A stretch of 64,000 nt of DNA from an uncultured Eudoraea sp. (GTDB lineage Bacteria > Bacteroidota > Bacteroidia > Flavobacteriales > Flavobacteriaceae): the NCBI RefSeq assembly GCF_947490415.1, contig NZ_CANLGX010000003.1:327821-391820 (forward strand), written 5' to 3'. The first letter of the stretch is position 1. The number at the start of each line of letters is the position of its first letter. A program made the translations under genes and the position numbers. Under the pieces are notes generated by a model. The model searched no databases, was not told where the DNA came from, and worked only from the letters and a program-made list of their open reading frames with translations. This document shows positions 28,085-36,887 of the stretch, one piece after another.

Positions 28085-28180
28085 AGATATAAAACTCTTA
28101 CATGTTGTTATATCTACAATTATATCAAATACAGTAGTATATACGCCGTTTTACACTATAACCATGTTTGAACTATAATT
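28085..28180 (+). repeat. Dispersed repeat copy D (longest)
   Basis: AGATATAA / TTATATCT arms (28085-28092, 28108-28115), then ATTATATCAAATA and TTTGAACTATAATT. Copy C matches its first half, copy E its second half. It also holds TACGCCGTT, as in the gap before repeat A. Confidence 0.65.
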
Positions 28181-28377
28181 TATATTATGTCAAATAGAGT
28201 TTTTACAACTCTCCTGTTCCAGACTTAAATTCCTTATAAATACTTACAGGTATAAATTTAGTATTTATGTTTTCCCTCAGAATCCTCTTACACACTGAAT
28301 AAATCAACTTAAACGATTTATTTATACGTTACACCGAAAAAAACAGCAGTTTGGTCAAAGGTGCAAATTGCTTTATC

Positions 28378-28385
28378 TAGATTTG
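28378..28385 (+). promoter_or_regulatory. -7 element of the first tandem lipoprotein gene
   Basis: TAGATTTG, exact consensus, followed by an AAGAAAATAACC leader word shared with the second copy. Confidence 0.5.
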
Positions 28386-28416
28386 AGCTAAGAAAATAAC
28401 CATCAAAATAAAGAAA

Positions 28417-28878
28417 ATGAAAAAAGCCACTTATTTTTTGTTGTTCATTGCTCTGGCAATATTTTCAAGCTGTAGTAAAGACGATAACATAGAACCCACA
28501 GGAGTAAATGAAATAATTGTAGATGAACTTGCGTATAATTTGACTTCCGCGAATGGCTCAGGTATTACCGGGACAGCTACTCTTACCAGAGATAGCAATG
28601 ACAATACGACGATACTTATTCAGCTTGACAATACCAATACAGAAGAACACCCATCCTACCTCCGCTTTAATAGTGCAGCTGAAGGTGGTCCTATAGCTAT
28701 TACCTTAGAGCCCTGTACTTGTGCCGTGAGTACTACTGTGGTAACACAGCTAGATGATGGTACCCCAATTGATTTTGATAAGCTTTTAAATTTGGATGGA
28801 CATGTAAGTATCCAGGATAGTCCTGCTAATCCAGATTTAGTTGTTGCAATTGCGGATATTGGTATTAACGCAAATTAA
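28417..28878 (+). CDS. Small CHRD-like lipoprotein, first tandem copy
   Basis: 153 residues. Lipobox FSSC (C19), then a Ser-Lys-Asp-rich linker. The mature part, with TLTRDSNDNTTILIQL, EEHPSYLRFNSAAEGGPIAITLEP and a final DIGIN, resembles CHRD or Cu/Zn-superoxide-dismutase-like immunoglobulin-type domains seen in flavobacterial lipoproteins; metal ligands are not evident. Two cysteines in EPCTCAVS could form a disulfide. It is about three-quarters identical to the next gene, including the leader and terminator, so a recent tandem duplication. Function unknown. Confidence 0.72.
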   Translation: MKKATYFLLFIALAIFSSCSKDDNIEPTGVNEIIVDELAYNLTSANGSGITGTATLTRDSNDNTTILIQLDNTNTEEHPSYLRFNSAAEGGPIAITLEPCTCAVSTTVVTQLDDGTPIDFDKLLNLDGHVSIQDSPANPDLVVAIADIGINAN

Positions 28879-28905
28879 GTAAACCCCTACCCAAGAAAAT
28901 ATAAG

Positions 28906-28936
28906 CAAACCCTGACTTGTTAAAAGTCAGGGTTTG
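28906..28936 (+). terminator. Terminator after the first tandem lipoprotein gene
   Basis: CAAACCCTGACT / AGTCAGGGTTTG perfect 12-bp stem; short T-tract only. Confidence 0.8.
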
Positions 28937-29138
28937 TTACTTTATGTATATTCCTTATATCAGCAAATCAGGGTTAAGCATCTAAGGTAAAGGAACTATT
29001 TCATTGGTTATAAAATACTTAGGTCATCTTAAGAAGACATTTATTTGGTTCTTATACATCTGAAACACCAGTTAGCGACGTATAGGCCTATCTCGACGAA
29101 TAGTTTATCTTATTTTATTAAGTTTTAGCAATGTTTCT

Positions 29139-29146
29139 TAACTTTG
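29139..29146 (+). promoter_or_regulatory. -7 element of the second tandem lipoprotein gene
   Basis: TAACTTTG, with TTA 18 bp upstream as a weak -33, then the AAGAAAATAACC leader word shared with the first copy. Confidence 0.55.
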
Positions 29147-29178
29147 TGTAAGAAAATAACCCTCAAAATTAATTCAAA

Positions 29179-29634
29179 ATGAAAAATGCCCCTTTTCTAT
29201 TGATATTATTTGTTATGGCCCTACTCTCTAGTTGCAGCGGTGACGATATTGAACCCACAGGCGTAAATGAAATAATCGTCGACCAAATCGACTATAATTT
29301 GATTGCCGTAAATAATTCAGGAATTACCGGTAAAGCAACCTTTACCAGAGATAGTAATGATAATACTACCATTTTAATTGAGCTGGTCAATACAAATACC
29401 GATGAGCATCCAGCATATGTAAACTTTAATAGTGCGGCTGAAGGTGGCCCTATTGCCATTACCTTAGAACCTTGCACCTGTGCCGTAAGTACTACTGTTG
29501 TAACACAGCTTGATGATGGCACCCCAATTGATTTTGATAAGTTATTAAATCTGGACGGCCATGTTAGCATCCAGAATAGTCCTTCAAACGACGAAATAAT
29601 TGCTGTGGTAGATATTGGTATCAACGCAAATTAA
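29179..29634 (+). CDS. Small CHRD-like lipoprotein, second tandem copy
   Basis: 151 residues with lipobox LSSC. The segment from NSAAEGGPI to KLLNLDGHVSIQ is almost identical to the first copy; divergence is concentrated in the signal peptide, residues ~35-50 and the acidic region near the C-terminus. EPCTC is conserved. It ends in a long hairpin shared with the convergent DUF4251 gene. Function unknown; duplication may raise dosage of an envelope protein. Confidence 0.72.
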   Translation: MKNAPFLLILFVMALLSSCSGDDIEPTGVNEIIVDQIDYNLIAVNNSGITGKATFTRDSNDNTTILIELVNTNTDEHPAYVNFNSAAEGGPIAITLEPCTCAVSTTVVTQLDDGTPIDFDKLLNLDGHVSIQNSPSNDEIIAVVDIGINAN

Positions 29635-29653
29635 ATATTCCTATATAAAACAT

Positions 29654-29695
29654 AAAATAAAACCCTGGCTGTATGTAAAGTCAGGGTTTTATTTT
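29654..29695. terminator. Bidirectional terminator between convergent genes
   Basis: A 17-bp stem AAAATAAAACCCTGGCT / AGTCAGGGTTTTATTTT with one G-T pair, A- and T-rich ends on both sides, so it can serve both strands. Confidence 0.85.
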
Positions 29696-29772
29696 ATGAG
29701 CAACTATCTTATTACTCAAAACTTTTTCCAGGCCAGGAAACACATGAGTTGCTATTAGAAGATGTTATATTA

Positions 29773-30342
29773 CTACAAACCCTCCGGGCTAAAATCTTCT
29801 TTAGGAAGTTCCGAGACTTTTCCGACATATCGAATAAAATTGCGTTGTGAACTATTAATATGAATATGGCTGGTCAGGTTATTAAATAGCGTTATTGTCA
29901 CCTGGTACACCTCTGTTCGCTCTTTAATACTGAAAAGCAACGTATAAGTGTTTTTCTTTGAATTCTTTGATATCTTGAGTTTATCAGGAATCCCTTTAAA
30001 TTCAATGGCATTTCTATCGCTAAAACCTCCTGTAAGTTGCCGCTCCCCAAAAAATGGCAAATACGCCGAAATAGTATCTCCTTCTACTTTCAGATAATTT
30101 GGATTTCCAATTAAACTAATATTACTCCCTGAATTGCCCGGAAGCAACAGCCCACTACTTGCAACGCTGTTCATCGAATTCGTGTTCATTGGTTGGGCCC
30201 ATTCAGATTCAATAAGAAACGATTTTTGCGCTACCAGATTATCAAGTACCTCGTTTTTTAAACCTGCATTTGCGGAGTCTTTCGTACTTCCACAGCTCCA
30301 TAAAGTCCCTATTAAACATAACAGCACTATCCTTTTTTTCAT
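29773..30342 (-). CDS. DUF4251 lipoprotein
   Basis: 189 residues with lipobox LWSC (C17). The mature part has the DUF4251 order: a conserved Gly-Asn-Pro-Asn-Tyr-Leu strand, DTISAYLPFFGER, a GG-x-DRNAIEFKG segment and paired strands KKNTYTLLFSIK...EVYQVTITLF. The family is common in Bacteroidota envelopes and has no known function. Single gene, preceded by ~100 bp up to the convergently placed EamA transporter stop, both on the minus strand. Confidence 0.85.
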   Translation of the reverse strand: MKKRIVLLCLIGTLWSCGSTKDSANAGLKNEVLDNLVAQKSFLIESEWAQPMNTNSMNSVASSGLLLPGNSGSNISLIGNPNYLKVEGDTISAYLPFFGERQLTGGFSDRNAIEFKGIPDKLKISKNSKKNTYTLLFSIKERTEVYQVTITLFNNLTSHIHINSSQRNFIRYVGKVSELPKEDFSPEGL

Positions 30343-30447
30343 ATTTTTAAATTACAAACACCTAATAATCAGTAAGATAATTAAAATAATCATATGATAT
30401 TATTAAATTTATGATAAACTTTTTTATCCTCCCTCCTATCAAAAATT

Positions 30448-31296
30448 TCATTTCTTCAGTAATCTCTGTTTATACCAAAGGTTAAGCAACAAACCTGCTA
30501 TAATCATTCCCATACCAACAAAACTCCAGACAAAATATTCTTCACCCAAAAAAACCACCCCAACGATTACCGCAAAAAACACTTCCAAATATTTTAAAGG
30601 CGCAATTAAATTTGTTTCACCCATTTGAAATGCTTTGGTCATGAACAGCTGGCCAAAATACCCAAAAACACCAAGGCTCAGCAATAAAAGCCAATCGATT
30701 CCCACAGGAGTTTTCCAATCAAAAATGGCTCCTGTACCTCCTATGATTGCAGCGATACACATAAAATAGTTCACAATAACCACCGGATGCTCCCTGCTGC
30801 CAATCCGTCGAATAATGATATAGACCAAACCACTAAAAACTGAAGATACGAGTACCAAAACCATACCATTAAGTGGAATACTCCCGTCCATACCCTTTAA
30901 AACCAATACCCCTATAAAAGAGATCACAAAAAATAACCACTGTATGGGCTTCACAACTTCCCTGAGCAACAAAATAGCAAAAATCGCTGCAAAAATAGGC
31001 GCAATATAACGCAGCCCAACAGCAGAACCCAAAGGTATATAATGAAGTGCCATAAAAAATAAAACCATAGAAGTAGAACCAACTAAACCTCTTAATACCA
31101 ATAATTTACGATGGGTCCCTAACACCGGGATACCCCTGCTTAGCAGGAATCCGAAAGTAAAGACAAGAGAACCGAGCGACCTAAAAAAAACCATCTGATA
31201 GGCACTGTAAGAAGTAAGGAATTTTAAAAGGCCATTCATGACCGTAAAGGCCAGGGTGCTCAACAGCATAAAATAAACAGCCTTTTTAAGATCCAT
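30448..31296 (-). CDS. EamA/DMT-family transporter
   Basis: 282 residues with about ten transmembrane helices in two EamA halves. The first half shows FFRSLGSLVFTFG and LGSAVGLRYIAPIF, the second LNGMVLVLVSSVFSGLVYIIIRRIG and NLIAPLKYLEVFFAVIVG, the typical Pro/Glu signature of the drug/metabolite transporter superfamily. It probably exports a small metabolite through the inner membrane; the substrate is unknown. Lies downstream of the sialidase-like gene by 86 bp and may be read with it. Confidence 0.9.
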   Translation of the reverse strand: MDLKKAVYFMLLSTLAFTVMNGLLKFLTSYSAYQMVFFRSLGSLVFTFGFLLSRGIPVLGTHRKLLVLRGLVGSTSMVLFFMALHYIPLGSAVGLRYIAPIFAAIFAILLLREVVKPIQWLFFVISFIGVLVLKGMDGSIPLNGMVLVLVSSVFSGLVYIIIRRIGSREHPVVIVNYFMCIAAIIGGTGAIFDWKTPVGIDWLLLLSLGVFGYFGQLFMTKAFQMGETNLIAPLKYLEVFFAVIVGVVFLGEEYFVWSFVGMGMIIAGLLLNLWYKQRLLKK

Positions 31297-31382
31297 TGAT
31301 GGGTTTAAATTGGTCTCGTTAAAGATAAGATAAGTTGATATTCCGGCCTATATATTCAGTGCTGCCCAAGTAGTAAGTCTCT

Positions 31383-32600
31383 TTAGAATTGCACTACTGG
31401 AAGATAAGCGGTTTTTATAGTACTAGAACCTTTAGCAACATCGGTCCAGGCAAAATAAACCCTATCACCTACCAATTCCATTTGAGGAAATCCGGTTTTA
31501 CGCGACCCATCCAATTCTGCAATTATTTTGTAGTCAGATTTTTTTCCGGACCTGGTAATTTTGATTGCCTTTAGTTGTGCTCTGCTATCTTTAGATTCCA
31601 TCCAACTTACTATTGCTGTATCAGCATCCAGCAATAATACATCCACCCTCCCAAGAGCATCGGCCTCATCTACACGAATCGGGGGGTCAAAATGTTCGCC
31701 CCCATCATTCGAGAACACTAGATTTACTTTAGGCAGATCTCCTGCAGCTGTAAACCAGGCTACTGCCAGGCTATTTCCAATACTTGAGGCTTTAGGACCA
31801 TTTACAGGACATCCTTTTATAAGCCAAATATCACTATAAATCGTCTTTGGCGCCGTCCATTCACCTGCGACCTGTCTTACAATACTCATATCTCTGATTT
31901 CTTCTTCAGAGCGGTCCCTATAAATCACTACGGGTCCGTTGGAAGTGATAGCAGCGGTGGTTTGACAGCAATCGCAGGTTCGTGCATCCAGCACCGTATC
32001 CCTGCTGACCTCCCCCTGTGCTGAAATTTCCGCAGCCCTTACCGTCATGGCGCCGCGGATCCCGTCCTGATTTTCTTCGGTATTACGGCCATCTAACCAG
32101 GTAACGAAAAAAGAACCGTCCTTATAAGGCACCGCCGACACAAATCCATGCTCGGTGGGAGTACCATCTGTATGCAAGGGCAAATCGGTCAACCAGTTTT
32201 CGGAACCTTTGGGAAGCACATTCAGTTTTACATCATAGGAATAAGTGCCCTCAGAGGACTTCTTGAGTACATGAGACAAAAGGTTACCCCCATTTTCGGT
32301 TATCATCGGAAAATCAGCCCAATTCACAAACCAATCAGCACCCTGCAGGATTTCGTGGGAAGCCTGCCACTCTCCATCTTTCAATTCTGCATAACGCAAA
32401 CTAGCCAGCGTATCCCCTTGATGTTCTACCCAGGACATGAGTGTCTTCCCCTTATTGGAAAATAAATTAGGCAGTGAACTATTTTCCCCGGCTGGTGAAA
32501 CTATATTATTCACTATGTTTATCTCCTTTTTCTGAGGTTCAGCACAGGATGTCAGGAATACTATTAAAACGGACAGCCCGCAAAAGGTGTAGCTTTTCAT
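31383..32600 (-). CDS. Cys-rich sialidase-like propeller lipoprotein
   Basis: 405 residues, lipobox FLTSC (C19). The rest looks like a six-bladed BNR/exo-alpha-sialidase propeller (SFFVTWLDGR, LVFSNDGGEHFDPP), but sialidase catalytic Arg/Asp patterns are not clear. It carries a striking CDCCQT motif (C209, C211, C212) plus a GCPVNGP cysteine (C264). Its start codon directly follows the stop of the TlpA-like gene, so the two are one operon. The cysteines may bind metal or form redox-active bonds handled by TlpA. Sialidase activity is doubtful. Confidence 0.75.
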   Translation of the reverse strand: MKSYTFCGLSVLIVFLTSCAEPQKKEINIVNNIVSPAGENSSLPNLFSNKGKTLMSWVEHQGDTLASLRYAELKDGEWQASHEILQGADWFVNWADFPMITENGGNLLSHVLKKSSEGTYSYDVKLNVLPKGSENWLTDLPLHTDGTPTEHGFVSAVPYKDGSFFVTWLDGRNTEENQDGIRGAMTVRAAEISAQGEVSRDTVLDARTCDCCQTTAAITSNGPVVIYRDRSEEEIRDMSIVRQVAGEWTAPKTIYSDIWLIKGCPVNGPKASSIGNSLAVAWFTAAGDLPKVNLVFSNDGGEHFDPPIRVDEADALGRVDVLLLDADTAIVSWMESKDSRAQLKAIKITRSGKKSDYKIIAELDGSRKTGFPQMELVGDRVYFAWTDVAKGSSTIKTAYLPVVQF

Positions 32601-33113
32601 TTAATGAGTATCTTTTAATTTTTTAATCACTTCCGGGGAATCCCAGGTCACTCCCCCAACAATTTTTTCTACCTTCTCCCCTTCTTCGTTATAAATATAA
32701 GTAGTTGGGAGGCTGCTAATTTGTTGCTCGGCCCAGGAGCCGTTGTATTTTATATACTTAAAATCAAAACCCCGTTTCTCCTTAAAGGCTATAATGTCTT
32801 CTAAAGTCTGGTCTGAAGCCAATAAAAAGATATAATTTTCCTTTTCTAAAATAGCCTGGGACCGAAGCATGGACGGCATCTCCTCTATACAAGGCCTGCA
32901 CCAGGTAGCCCAATAATTAAGGAGTACTCTTTTTCCTTTATAATCTGCAATTGCAATTGGATTTCCTTCCAGATCTTCAAATTGGCTTGCAGCTTCGGTA
33001 ATTTTTTCAGTATTATCGACTTTTTTAGCACTGGTGACCTCTACCTTAACGCCATTTTTACAACTTATGAGAAGGCTTAATATTGCTGTAAATACGGATA
33101 CTTTTAGCCCCAT
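32601..33113 (-). CDS. TlpA-like thioredoxin lipoprotein
   Basis: 170 residues from the ATG at 33113; a TTG three codons upstream is a possible start. Lipobox LLISC (C18). The thioredoxin domain has the WCRPC active site (C72, C75) and a cis-Pro loop SLPTTYIY. It should reduce disulfides in periplasmic proteins. Operon partner is the CDCC-bearing sialidase-like lipoprotein, whose start abuts this stop; a dedicated reductase role for those cysteines is plausible. No DsbD-like electron donor is nearby. Confidence 0.88.
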   Translation of the reverse strand: MGLKVSVFTAILSLLISCKNGVKVEVTSAKKVDNTEKITEAASQFEDLEGNPIAIADYKGKRVLLNYWATWCRPCIEEMPSMLRSQAILEKENYIFLLASDQTLEDIIAFKEKRGFDFKYIKYNGSWAEQQISSLPTTYIYNEEGEKVEKIVGGVTWDSPEVIKKLKDTH

Positions 33114-33195
33114 AAATTTCAATTATTTGATCCGAAATTAACTAAAATAATATACAATTGGAAAAGAATATATTTCAACAGGCAATCCAATGAAG

Positions 33196-33513
33196 TTACT
33201 CTTCAAACTTGTTGTTTGCCAACAAAATTTTATTGAGTTTTTTGGAACTATTATTCTTATAAAGATCACGAATTAATTTTTGGCGCTTACCTTCTGATAT
33301 GTCCAGAGAATCAATCATCGCCCTCATCAAAAGTATTTCGCTCCGGCGAGTTTCCACAGCAGCCAGATAATCCGGTTCAAATTTAAACAGCATGGGGCCT
33401 TCTTCCGCTTCTACTTGTAATTTCGCCTCTTTTTGCGGTGTATATTGCGCATAGCTGGTCTTTGCCAACAACAGAATACCCATAAAAAAAGCCGTTCTAA
33501 TTAATTTTTTCAT
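33196..33513 (-). CDS. Small secreted helical protein
   Basis: 105 residues. Signal peptide ends near SYAQ. The mature part is a charged helical segment with MRAMIDSLDISEGKRQKLIRDLY, clearly related to the EIIDTLNISERQRRRLLKELY segment of the protein at 46839-47198. No known domain. Located 82 bp upstream of the TlpA-like gene and possibly the first gene of its operon. Confidence 0.6.
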   Translation of the reverse strand: MKKLIRTAFFMGILLLAKTSYAQYTPQKEAKLQVEAEEGPMLFKFEPDYLAAVETRRSEILLMRAMIDSLDISEGKRQKLIRDLYKNNSSKKLNKILLANNKFEE

Positions 33514-33654
33514 GTTCCCATAATGTGTTCTAGCTCAAAGTACAAAAAACTCCTCTATAACATTCATTTGGCCAGACAAAAGGCTTCTTTTTAAGTTGTT
33601 CTCTTTGTTTAAGGTACCCTTGCCCAAGATATTACAAGATTTATAGGTATCTTG

Positions 33655-34584
33655 ATGTTCAATAACCTTCACTTCTCAATCAAAAACCGGACTACCTTAA
33701 TTATTATGGTCTGCTGTGCCTTTTCATATGCCCAGGATTATATAGATATTGGCAAGTTTTTTATTAGTACCACCCCTCAAAATGCTTTTAATCAGGAAAA
33801 TACAGGGACAACCACTATTCAAGAGTTTGGTTTTCAAGTAGATGTCCCTATAGTACTTGACAGTACGAATGCTATTTTAGTTGGTGGTTTTGCAAACCGA
33901 ACCGACCTATTCTTAGACCCTTCTCTTCCTGAAATATCCAGGCTTTACGCAGTGGGCGCCAAAATAGGATTAAATCAGACTTACAATAAAAAATGGAGCG
34001 CTACCTATCTGTTTTTTCCTAAAATGGCCACAGATTTCTCCAGTGGTTTTAGACGCGGCTTTCAATTGGGTATTCTGGCTCTGTTAAGTCAGAAGAAAAC
34101 AAACAAGCTTAAATACTCCTACGGCCTCTTCTACAACAGCGAAGAATTTGGCCCCTTAATTGTTCCTATACTAGGGGTTTACTACAAAAGTCCTAATGAT
34201 AGATTAGAAGCCAATATCCTTCTTCCACTCTTAGCCGATCTTAATTATACCCTGGGGAGAAGAACTAATGTAGGAGCTAATTTTGATGGCATTGGCACCT
34301 CCTATGCCATATCCAATCCTAGCTTCCCAAATACCTATGTGAATAAAAACACCAATGAACTTTATTTCTATTTTGAATACGAGTTAAGCCCTTCTCTAAA
34401 TATACGTTTTAAAACAGGTTATACATTCTTTAGAAACTATAGAATCTACGAGGAAAGCGATAAGGTATACCTTTCTATATCGTCTATTTACTTCGGGGAT
34501 AATAGAACCATACTCAATACCGATTTTGAGGATGGTTTTGTTTTTAAAGCTGTTCTTCGTTATCGTTTTAACCTGCCAAATTAG
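33655..34584 (+). CDS. DUF6268-like outer-membrane protein
   Basis: 309 residues. The ATG at 33655 is preferred over an adjacent TTG. Signal peptide to about CAFSYAQ. The mature part consists of alternating amphipathic beta strands, ending KAVLRYRFNLPN with the terminal aromatic pattern of outer-membrane barrels. The DUF6268 pattern (YAVGAKIGLNQTYNKKWS, FFPKMATDFS, DRLEANILLPLLADLNY) is recognised from flavobacteria. Role unknown. It converges on the molybdopterin oxidoreductase gene with an 8-bp gap. Confidence 0.72.
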   Translation: MFNNLHFSIKNRTTLIIMVCCAFSYAQDYIDIGKFFISTTPQNAFNQENTGTTTIQEFGFQVDVPIVLDSTNAILVGGFANRTDLFLDPSLPEISRLYAVGAKIGLNQTYNKKWSATYLFFPKMATDFSSGFRRGFQLGILALLSQKKTNKLKYSYGLFYNSEEFGPLIVPILGVYYKSPNDRLEANILLPLLADLNYTLGRRTNVGANFDGIGTSYAISNPSFPNTYVNKNTNELYFYFEYELSPSLNIRFKTGYTFFRNYRIYEESDKVYLSISSIYFGDNRTILNTDFEDGFVFKAVLRYRFNLPN

Positions 34585-34592
34585 GTGTGTTT

Positions 34593-36887
34593 TTACTTTA
34601 GAATACGAACTCTAATCGACTTGCTAATTGGAGTTTGACTTCTATCCGCAAAGTGATTATAAGGCACCAGCACATTGGTCTCTGGAAAATAAGCCGCTAG
34701 ATTACCTTTCGGGATTTTATAAGGCAAAACCTTAAAGTTATGGGCAGTCCTGGTAGTAGAATCATAAGTACTACTTAGATTTACAACATCTAATTTCTCC
34801 AAACTATTTTTCGCCATATCCCCAGGGTTCATAAAGACTATTCTTCTCTCATTATATACTCCCCGGTATCTGTCGTCCATACCATATATAGTAGTGTTAA
34901 ACTGGTCGTGTGACCTTATAGTCATCAGCATATACTCATCAGCTTCCAGATTATGCTCCGGGAGCCTGTTAATAGTAATTTGTGCTTTTCCGCCAGGTAA
35001 TTTGCTAAAATCGAGTTCCCTCACATTATTTGGCAAATAATAACCTACTCCTTTGGCTCTTAATTCTGTGTTTTTAAAACCCTTGGCCACTTTGTCTATC
35101 ATTTCCCTGATTCTGCTGTAATCGCTTCCTAGGGCCTTCCAGTCTACTACATGTTTCCCTTTAAAGTATGTATCTGCCAAACTTGCAATTAGTTCCGGTT
35201 CGCTTTTTAAATGTTCCGAGGTCGGCTTCAGTACCCCCTTTGATCTTCTTACCCGTCCCATACTGTTTTCCACAGTTACAAAACGATCATCACTCATGTT
35301 TTCCTTTTCAGAACGGCCGTAAGTGGGTAAAATCAGGGCTGTTTTTCCGGTAACCAGGTGGCTACGGTTAAATTTTGTGCTAACCTGCACTGTAAGCCGG
35401 CATTTTTGAAGGGCTTCGGCAGTATAATCTGTATCTGAGGCAGCCATTAAAAAATTCCCTCCAAGAGCCATAAAAACCTTTGCATTTCCTTCATGCATAG
35501 CCTTCATTGCCCCTACCACATCTACACCCTCCATTTCAGGCGGTTTAAATCCCAAATGGGTTTCAATTCGCTCATTAAAGGCTTTATCAACATAGTGCAT
35601 GATACCCACACTGCGATCGCCCTGAACATTTGAGTGCCCCCTTACAGGGCACGTGCCACTAAAGGGTTTACCGATGGCTCCTTTTAGCAATAAGAGGTTT
35701 ACATATTCCCTTATAGTTTCCACTCCGTTCTTATGCTGTGTCAGCCCCATGGCCCAGCAAATAATAATTTTCTGTTTATTAGCGAGTAATTTTACTGCGG
35801 CATCGACGCTTTCCATAGTTACACCGCTTAACTCCAGAAGTTCTTCATCGGTATAATTATCCAGGTTTGTCAATAAGGCTTCCGCCCCGGCTGTGTACTT
35901 ATTTATAAAGTCGTGGTCAAAGACATTGTCCCCTGTCTTGTCCAGTGCGGCCAGCTTTTTAAGAATCAATTTTAGTAAGGGAATGTCCTGATTGATATTA
36001 ACTGCCAGGTGCAAATCCGCAATTTGTTCTCCTGAACCCAATAGACCCTTTAGGCTTTGCGGGTTTTTAAAATTCATAAGCCCGGCTTCTTCAAGGGGGT
36101 TTATGCAGATGATACTACCCCCATTTTCCTTGCATTTTTCAAGTGCGGAGAGCATTCTGGGATGATTGGTCCCAGGGTTTTGTCCGGCAACTATAATCAC
36201 TTCCGCCCCGTACAGATCTTCGAGCTTTACAGACCCCTTACCTATTCCCAGGGTTTCAGAAAGGGCTACCCCGCTTGATTCGTGGCACATATTGGAACAG
36301 TCCGGCAAATTATTAGTCCCAAAGGCCCTTGCAAAAAGCCCGTATAAAAAGGCTGCCTCGTTACTGGAGCGTCCCGAGGTATAAAAAATAGCCTCGTCAG
36401 GGCTATTTAAATTATGGAGCTCATCGGCAATAAGAGTAAAGGCATCTTCCCATGTGATAGTCGTATAATGGATACTTCCTTCTTTTAAAACCAGGGGTTC
36501 CGTTAGTCTGCCTAAAGCGTTTAGTTCGTAATCGGATCGCAGCGACAATTCTTCAACGGAATGTTCCTCAAAGTATTTGGCACCAATATGTGACGTAGTA
36601 GCTTCATCTGCCAGGGCTTTTGCACCATTTTCGCAGTACTCCCATATTTTGGATGGTTTTTCAGGATCTGGCCAGGCACAACTGGGGCAATCAAATCCTT
36701 CTTTCTGATTCATATGCAATAAGGTTGTCATTGCACGCACAACCCCCATTTCTTTAAAGCTGTGTTTCATGGCAGCAGCAATTCCTTCCCTGCCGGCAGC
36801 ATAAGACTTGGGATCGGTTACTTTGATCTCTGAAAATGCATCGGGTCCTCTGACGCAAACATTTCTTTTATAATTATTTTTAATCAT
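34593..36887 (-). CDS. FdhF/YdeP-family molybdopterin oxidoreductase
   Basis: 764 residues. Molybdopterin-binding segments cover GRSSNEAAF, NLPDCSNMCHESSGVALSETLG, GQNPGTNHPRMLSALEKC and the C-terminal SHDQFNTTIYGMDDRYRGVY. An N-terminal cluster region with GFDCPSCAWPDPE (C67, C70) and C85 is typical of the YdeP/FdhF family. Such enzymes are formate-dehydrogenase-like but the real substrate is often unknown; acid-resistance roles are reported for YdeP. No electron-transfer subunit, FdhD or cofactor gene is nearby, so it is an orphan catalytic subunit. Confidence 0.9.
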   Translation of the reverse strand: MIKNNYKRNVCVRGPDAFSEIKVTDPKSYAAGREGIAAAMKHSFKEMGVVRAMTTLLHMNQKEGFDCPSCAWPDPEKPSKIWEYCENGAKALADEATTSHIGAKYFEEHSVEELSLRSDYELNALGRLTEPLVLKEGSIHYTTITWEDAFTLIADELHNLNSPDEAIFYTSGRSSNEAAFLYGLFARAFGTNNLPDCSNMCHESSGVALSETLGIGKGSVKLEDLYGAEVIIVAGQNPGTNHPRMLSALEKCKENGGSIICINPLEEAGLMNFKNPQSLKGLLGSGEQIADLHLAVNINQDIPLLKLILKKLAALDKTGDNVFDHDFINKYTAGAEALLTNLDNYTDEELLELSGVTMESVDAAVKLLANKQKIIICWAMGLTQHKNGVETIREYVNLLLLKGAIGKPFSGTCPVRGHSNVQGDRSVGIMHYVDKAFNERIETHLGFKPPEMEGVDVVGAMKAMHEGNAKVFMALGGNFLMAASDTDYTAEALQKCRLTVQVSTKFNRSHLVTGKTALILPTYGRSEKENMSDDRFVTVENSMGRVRRSKGVLKPTSEHLKSEPELIASLADTYFKGKHVVDWKALGSDYSRIREMIDKVAKGFKNTELRAKGVGYYLPNNVRELDFSKLPGGKAQITINRLPEHNLEADEYMLMTIRSHDQFNTTIYGMDDRYRGVYNERRIVFMNPGDMAKNSLEKLDVVNLSSTYDSTTRTAHNFKVLPYKIPKGNLAAYFPETNVLVPYNHFADRSQTPISKSIRVRILK

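Larger units (their letters stand above)
27998..28416 (+). other. 419-bp gap with terminator and repeat D
   Basis: Holds the fabD terminator, dispersed repeat D and the leader of the first tandem lipoprotein. No coding frame of note. Confidence 0.6.
28879..29178 (+). other. 300-bp gap between the tandem lipoprotein genes
   Basis: Contains the first copy's terminator and the second copy's promoter and leader. Nothing else recognisable. Confidence 0.6.

Noticed and set aside
31383..32600. Confident sialidase annotation
   Set aside because: Catalytic residues are not clear and the cysteine pattern is foreign to sialidases, so only the fold is claimed.
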